From Planctomycetota bacterium (GTDB lineage Bacteria > Planctomycetota > B129-G9), in NCBI GenBank assembly GCA_003644325.1, contig QNCA01000065.1, positions 1-7,003 of the forward strand: 7,003 bases of DNA. Reading direction: 5' to 3'. This document shows, piece by piece, positions 6,301 through 7,003 of this stretch (its first letter is position 1; every line of letters starts with the position of its first letter). The notes below the pieces were generated by a model. That model saw only the letters and a list, made by a program, of their open reading frames with translations, had not been told where the DNA came from and did no database searches. A program made the position numbers and the translations under genes.

Positions 6301-7003
6301 ACTACCTTCACATCGACGGCAGCCCGACCGAGGACTGCCTGAATTATTCCCTCGACATCTTTGAGAAGCCGCCGACTTATCCCGATTTGCACATGTCGAT
6401 ATACAACGTTGACCTTCCCGGAGGCATTGACGCCGGGGACGCCTTCGTCGTTCTCGCCAGCGCCGCGAATACGGGCGATGCCGACGTCGCGCCCGGACAG
6501 GAATTCCATGTCGCCTATTACCTTTCCACCGATGACGTGCCGGACGAGGGCGACCTGCTGCTGGAGGCTGTCAACCCCGACGATCTGGTCATCGACGAGG
6601 GGCTGGCCGCGGGAGGAACGAATCCGTCCTTCGGCGCGGAACTGATACTGCCCGACGCGGGCGAAGGCGACTATTACATAGTGGCGCGGATAGACTCCGC
6701 CGACGAAATCGACGAAGGTCCCGACGGAGAAGACAACAACACCGCTGCGACCCCGGAGGCGGCGATTCACATAACCGACGAGCCGCCTGTAATCGAGGAC
6801 CTTGCAGCCGAGCCCGACACCGTTGCGCAGGGCGAAACCCTCGTACTGACGGCCCACGGCGTGAGCGACCTCGAGGGGCCCGTATCGACGGTTGAGTTCT
6901 ACGTCGATGCCGACGGCGACGGCGCCTTCGACCCGGGGATTGACACGCTGCTCGGCGCCGATACGGACGGCGGGGACGGCTGGTCGTGGAGCGGCCCCGC
7001 CGA
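3327..7003 (+). CDS. Secreted clostripain-like (C11) cysteine peptidase with LEPR-XLL-like N-terminus and PPC, CARDB and Ig-like modules (partial, no stop)
   Basis: At least 1225 codons are visible, and the frame runs off the right edge. A basic N-terminus leads to LEELEQRLAL (35-44), a variant of the LEPR-XLL motif at the start of many planctomycete surface proteins. Four PPC-like modules follow: about 63-148 (divergent), 158-275 (DRDWF at 191-195), 283-406 (EDWF near 323) and 415-529 (ADWF). The peptidase spans about 535-892. The candidate catalytic His is H650 in FFGHGGG and the nucleophile is C692 in GFDGCLMG. Both match the clostripain-type HGGG and DxC signatures, at a spacing near that family's. 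D690 and nearby acidic residues (SEE, 713-715) suggest Arg/Lys preference. Next come a PPC (898-1012, DQDWF), a CARDB domain (about 1018-1151) and an Ig-like domain with an Asp-rich DADGDG loop near 1194. Acidic bias suits an exported, possibly calcium-binding protein. Confidence 0.9.
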   Translation, partial: MESALGHIRIAATRARCRPSLVGSRGRSCFRRLALEELEQRLALSNYSLGVVSDGFSMDGLDVTPEAGSDSFDFEFADGALGLCARIDSLEGGGSLDLRLHDDHGALVDASCGVSEEGEVSLQALAPGHYTLRVVAHGGASADYSLSLGAPEPLVAGDWAEGNNSSGVAYDLGAVEGYNQWSDLSIHSSTDRDWFRFEISGDGEAGQYVGTEFTHALGDLDMKLYNSSVQFVASSTGTSDSEHISLEGLSAGTYYVCIYGYGGATNPDYALTIDASPGLEIAEDAFEQNDGMDEAYNLGVLVGHDWVFPGLTMDNSINEPVKEDWFVFETVGRGAAGDVVRIEFSQGMGDLDMKLCGPTGLTIAVSEGTGDVEQIGLDNLVAGTYYLKVYGYNGASNPGYTLTVDAPDEPGPVPADSWEVNDTIEQAYDLQTVEGRYSWDLTLHDGDTADWFMFATTETAAAGNAVTLSFAEGEEWGLEVRDSSGNILPTTTGDDGEIIVDMAGHEADTFHGVVTGGDSPAHYALTIDAPEELPEWTILAYLNGDDDGGSWSTETYSIMKVNAMEAVAPHSEVQVGILMDRIAGYESTSPDWTDTRVGVLAHDSDPDVMSTEFTSWGEKNVGLASTLQDYIDWGMSTLPAENYAIFFFGHGGGYRGALPDYTNGYDMLKPNELANALSQADDRAGILGFDGCLMGAVEVAYEVSPFVDVYIGSEEVEYVPGWDWDEVLEIFTDNPFATPDQIGSEIVDTLGVPWYIQTMSATDTGGMDTFTAALADFVDTTLEQGTPDDWNAIEAARDAAPAFDEPAFVDLGGFMREVADRVSTEDISSAAQAVLNEYDGLILNNYSNPTSEGTGLSIFLPEVGASISWSYRHLSFADAAHWEGFLDAFTSGVHVQPDWAEPNDTLEDACALGEVSDESFDGLTLTPGDQDWFSLDVPSGTDGTLRMTVDYVESEGGLAVSLHDGDGLMIQSVDGSDGTAMLEVSAPDSGTYYLHIDGSPTEDCLNYSLDIFEKPPTYPDLHMSIYNVDLPGGIDAGDAFVVLASAANTGDADVAPGQEFHVAYYLSTDDVPDEGDLLLEAVNPDDLVIDEGLAAGGTNPSFGAELILPDAGEGDYYIVARIDSADEIDEGPDGEDNNTAATPEAAIHITDEPPVIEDLAAEPDTVAQGETLVLTAHGVSDLEGPVSTVEFYVDADGDGAFDPGIDTLLGADTDGGDGWSWSGPA
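3976..4390 (+). repeat. Duplicated PPC module with near-identical DNA patches
   Basis: A 22-nt stretch encoding GDLDMK is identical at 3976-3997 and 4369-4390. Further along, AGTYYVCIYGYGG (second module) aligns with AGTYYLKVYGYNG (third module). The two modules are the closest pair of the five and probably arose by internal duplication. Confidence 0.75.

Noticed and set aside
3150..6857. Long minus-strand open frames (3150-3971, 4029-4892, 4980-6008, 6126-6857)
   Set aside because: All but the first part of 3150-3971 lie opposite the C11 protease frame, whose domains and catalytic motifs are intact. The antisense translations show no family resemblance.
1..7003. tRNA or rRNA genes
   Set aside because: I saw no cloverleaf-compatible TTC-loop signature or rRNA-like stretch on either strand. 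A covariance-model scan would be needed to exclude small RNAs.

Overview
The window looks like chromosomal DNA from a GC-rich planctomycete or a close relative (Planctomycetota, probably known from environmental genomes). Three signs point there: a LEPR-XLL-like N-terminal motif (LEELEQRLAL) on a large multi-domain extracellular protein; a GAF-HlyD membrane-fusion protein followed by a gene opening with SWYRVANLRPR, a start I associate with planctomycete M50/PqqD-like membrane peptidases; and intergenic DNA packed with short palindromic repeats. The taxonomic call is inference.

Layout. The left half is read leftward (minus strand). DUF3467 (2535 to 2167) is followed by a two-GAF, one-TM, HlyD-type adaptor protein (2001 to 121). 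After a 57-nt gap comes the first 21 codons of an M50/PqqD-like gene (63 to the left edge). The right half is one rightward gene from 3327 past the right edge. It encodes a clostripain-family (C11) cysteine peptidase with four PPC-type beta-sandwich modules before the catalytic domain and one PPC, one CARDB and one Ig-like module after it. At least 1225 residues are visible. DUF3467 and the protease diverge from a 791-nt gene-free stretch (2536-3326).

Between the genes. Two elements of about 108 and 139 bp (2056-2163 and 3058-3196) are opposite-orientation members of one family. They share asymmetric ends built around GGTGACNGTCACC and have different, hairpin-containing middles. They bracket DUF3467 and most of the divergent intergenic region. 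A third copy of the core sits inside a nested hairpin at 2678-2767. A separate, perfect 21-bp inverted repeat (74-120) fills nearly the whole gap between the adaptor gene and the M50-like gene. These resemble REP/REPIN or MITE elements. No transposase is encoded in the window.

How the genes may work together. The GAF-HlyD and M50-like proteins probably form a cell-envelope machine, with the GAF domains as a cytosolic sensory module and the HlyD part reaching across the periplasm. The C11 protein is an exported, probably Arg/Lys-preferring protease with adhesive or spacer domains. The DUF3467 protein has no established function. A link between the exporter-like module and the secreted protease is possible from proximity only.
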